Shown here piece by piece: positions 63,710 through 64,000 of a DNA stretch of 64,000 nt. Each line of letters starts with the position of its first letter. The first letter of the stretch is position 1. The stretch comes from Haloplanus ruber. GTDB lineage: Archaea > Halobacteriota > Halobacteria > Halobacteriales > Haloferacaceae. Location: assembly GCF_024494725.1 (NCBI RefSeq), contig NZ_JANHDK010000002.1, positions 408,915-472,914 of the forward strand, in the 5' to 3' direction. The notes below the pieces were generated by a model. The model made no database searches, had not been told where the DNA came from, and worked only from the letters and a program-made list of their open reading frames with translations. The translations under genes were made by a program, and so were the position numbers.

Positions 63710-64000
63710 ATTCCGGTTGATCCTGCCGGAGGCCATTGCTATCGGGGTCCGATTTAGCCATGCTAGTTGTACGAGCTTACACTCGTAGCAAATAGCTCCG
63801 TAACACGTGGCCAAACCACCCTACAGAGAACAATAACCTCGGGAAACTGAGGCTAATAGTTCATACCCGTCTCACGCTGGAATGCCGAGACGTGCAAACG
63901 TTCCGACGCTGTAGGACGTGGCTGCGGCCGATTAGGTTGACGGTGGGGTAACGGCCCACCGTGCCGATAATCGGTACGGGTTGTGAGAGCAAGAACCCGG
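63710..64000 (+). rRNA. rrs: 16S ribosomal RNA, 5' part (cut by window end)
   Basis: Begins ATTCCGGTTGATCCTGCCGG, the archaeal 16S 5' end used as a universal primer site, followed by the haloarchaeal GAGGCCATTGCTATCGGGG and TTTAGCCATGCTAGT blocks. The first 291 bases are present, including helices up to about position 290 of the molecule. It is preceded by two or three promoters and a structured leader. Confidence 0.99.

Overview
The window is a gene-dense stretch of chromosome from a halophilic archaeon (class Halobacteria). The evidence is high GC, very acidic proteins, many TATA elements about 25 bases before the start codon (leaderless transcripts), the haloarchaeal plant-type [2Fe-2S] ferredoxin, the chromosomal protein MC1, and a 16S rRNA gene whose 5' end opens at base 63710. 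The genus cannot be fixed from what is visible. I see no insertion sequence, prophage, CRISPR array or tRNA gene. Nearly all of it is core chromosome.

Layout. 1-5 kb: a metY-metX-metY sulfur/methionine operon and an AGXT-like aminotransferase. 5-12 kb: an ABC-2 exporter, a soluble PAS transducer, uvrC and malate dehydrogenase. 12-18 kb: the Hef fork nuclease/helicase, a probable 3Fe-4S ferredoxin and several small uncharacterised haloarchaeal proteins. 18-25 kb: a CstA-type transporter, an ArsA-type ATPase with a small coupled partner, a CobW-type GTPase back to back with a small zinc-ribbon protein, and upp. 25-28 kb: an ACT regulator with an IMPACT protein, and a membrane chemotaxis transducer coupled to a small 3-TM protein. 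28-33 kb: hisB, hisA, hisI, glmM and a preflagellin/prepilin peptidase. 33-45 kb: a C1/lipoate neighbourhood (lpdA, glyA, gcvPB, gcvPA, ilvA, E2, E1-beta, lipA) that lacks E1-alpha, gcvT and gcvH. 45-52 kb: a MATE exporter, a Ski2/Mer3-like helicase, a secreted glycoprotein, a HAD phosphatase and a NucS-N-like zinc-finger protein. 52-61 kb: an RNA/translation block (endA, trpS, leader, pheS, pheT, valS). 61-64 kb: pyrD, an AbrB-like protein, MC1 and the rRNA operon promoter region with the first 291 bases of 16S rRNA.

The most interesting signal is between trpS and pheS. A 26-codon leaderless ORF ends Gly-Val-Gly-Phe-Phe-Phe-Gly-Cys. It is followed by two perfect hairpins, and its last codons can pair with a segment between those hairpins. 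This is the layout of a ribosome-stalling attenuator sensing phenylalanine charging, here in front of an archaeal phenylalanyl-tRNA synthetase operon. Other points of note are six convergent gene pairs whose stop codons abut or overlap, dyad symmetry at each of three putative rRNA promoters, an E2 with two subunit-binding domains but no E1-alpha gene beside it, and a two-gene 3-TM plus 3-TM transducer module.
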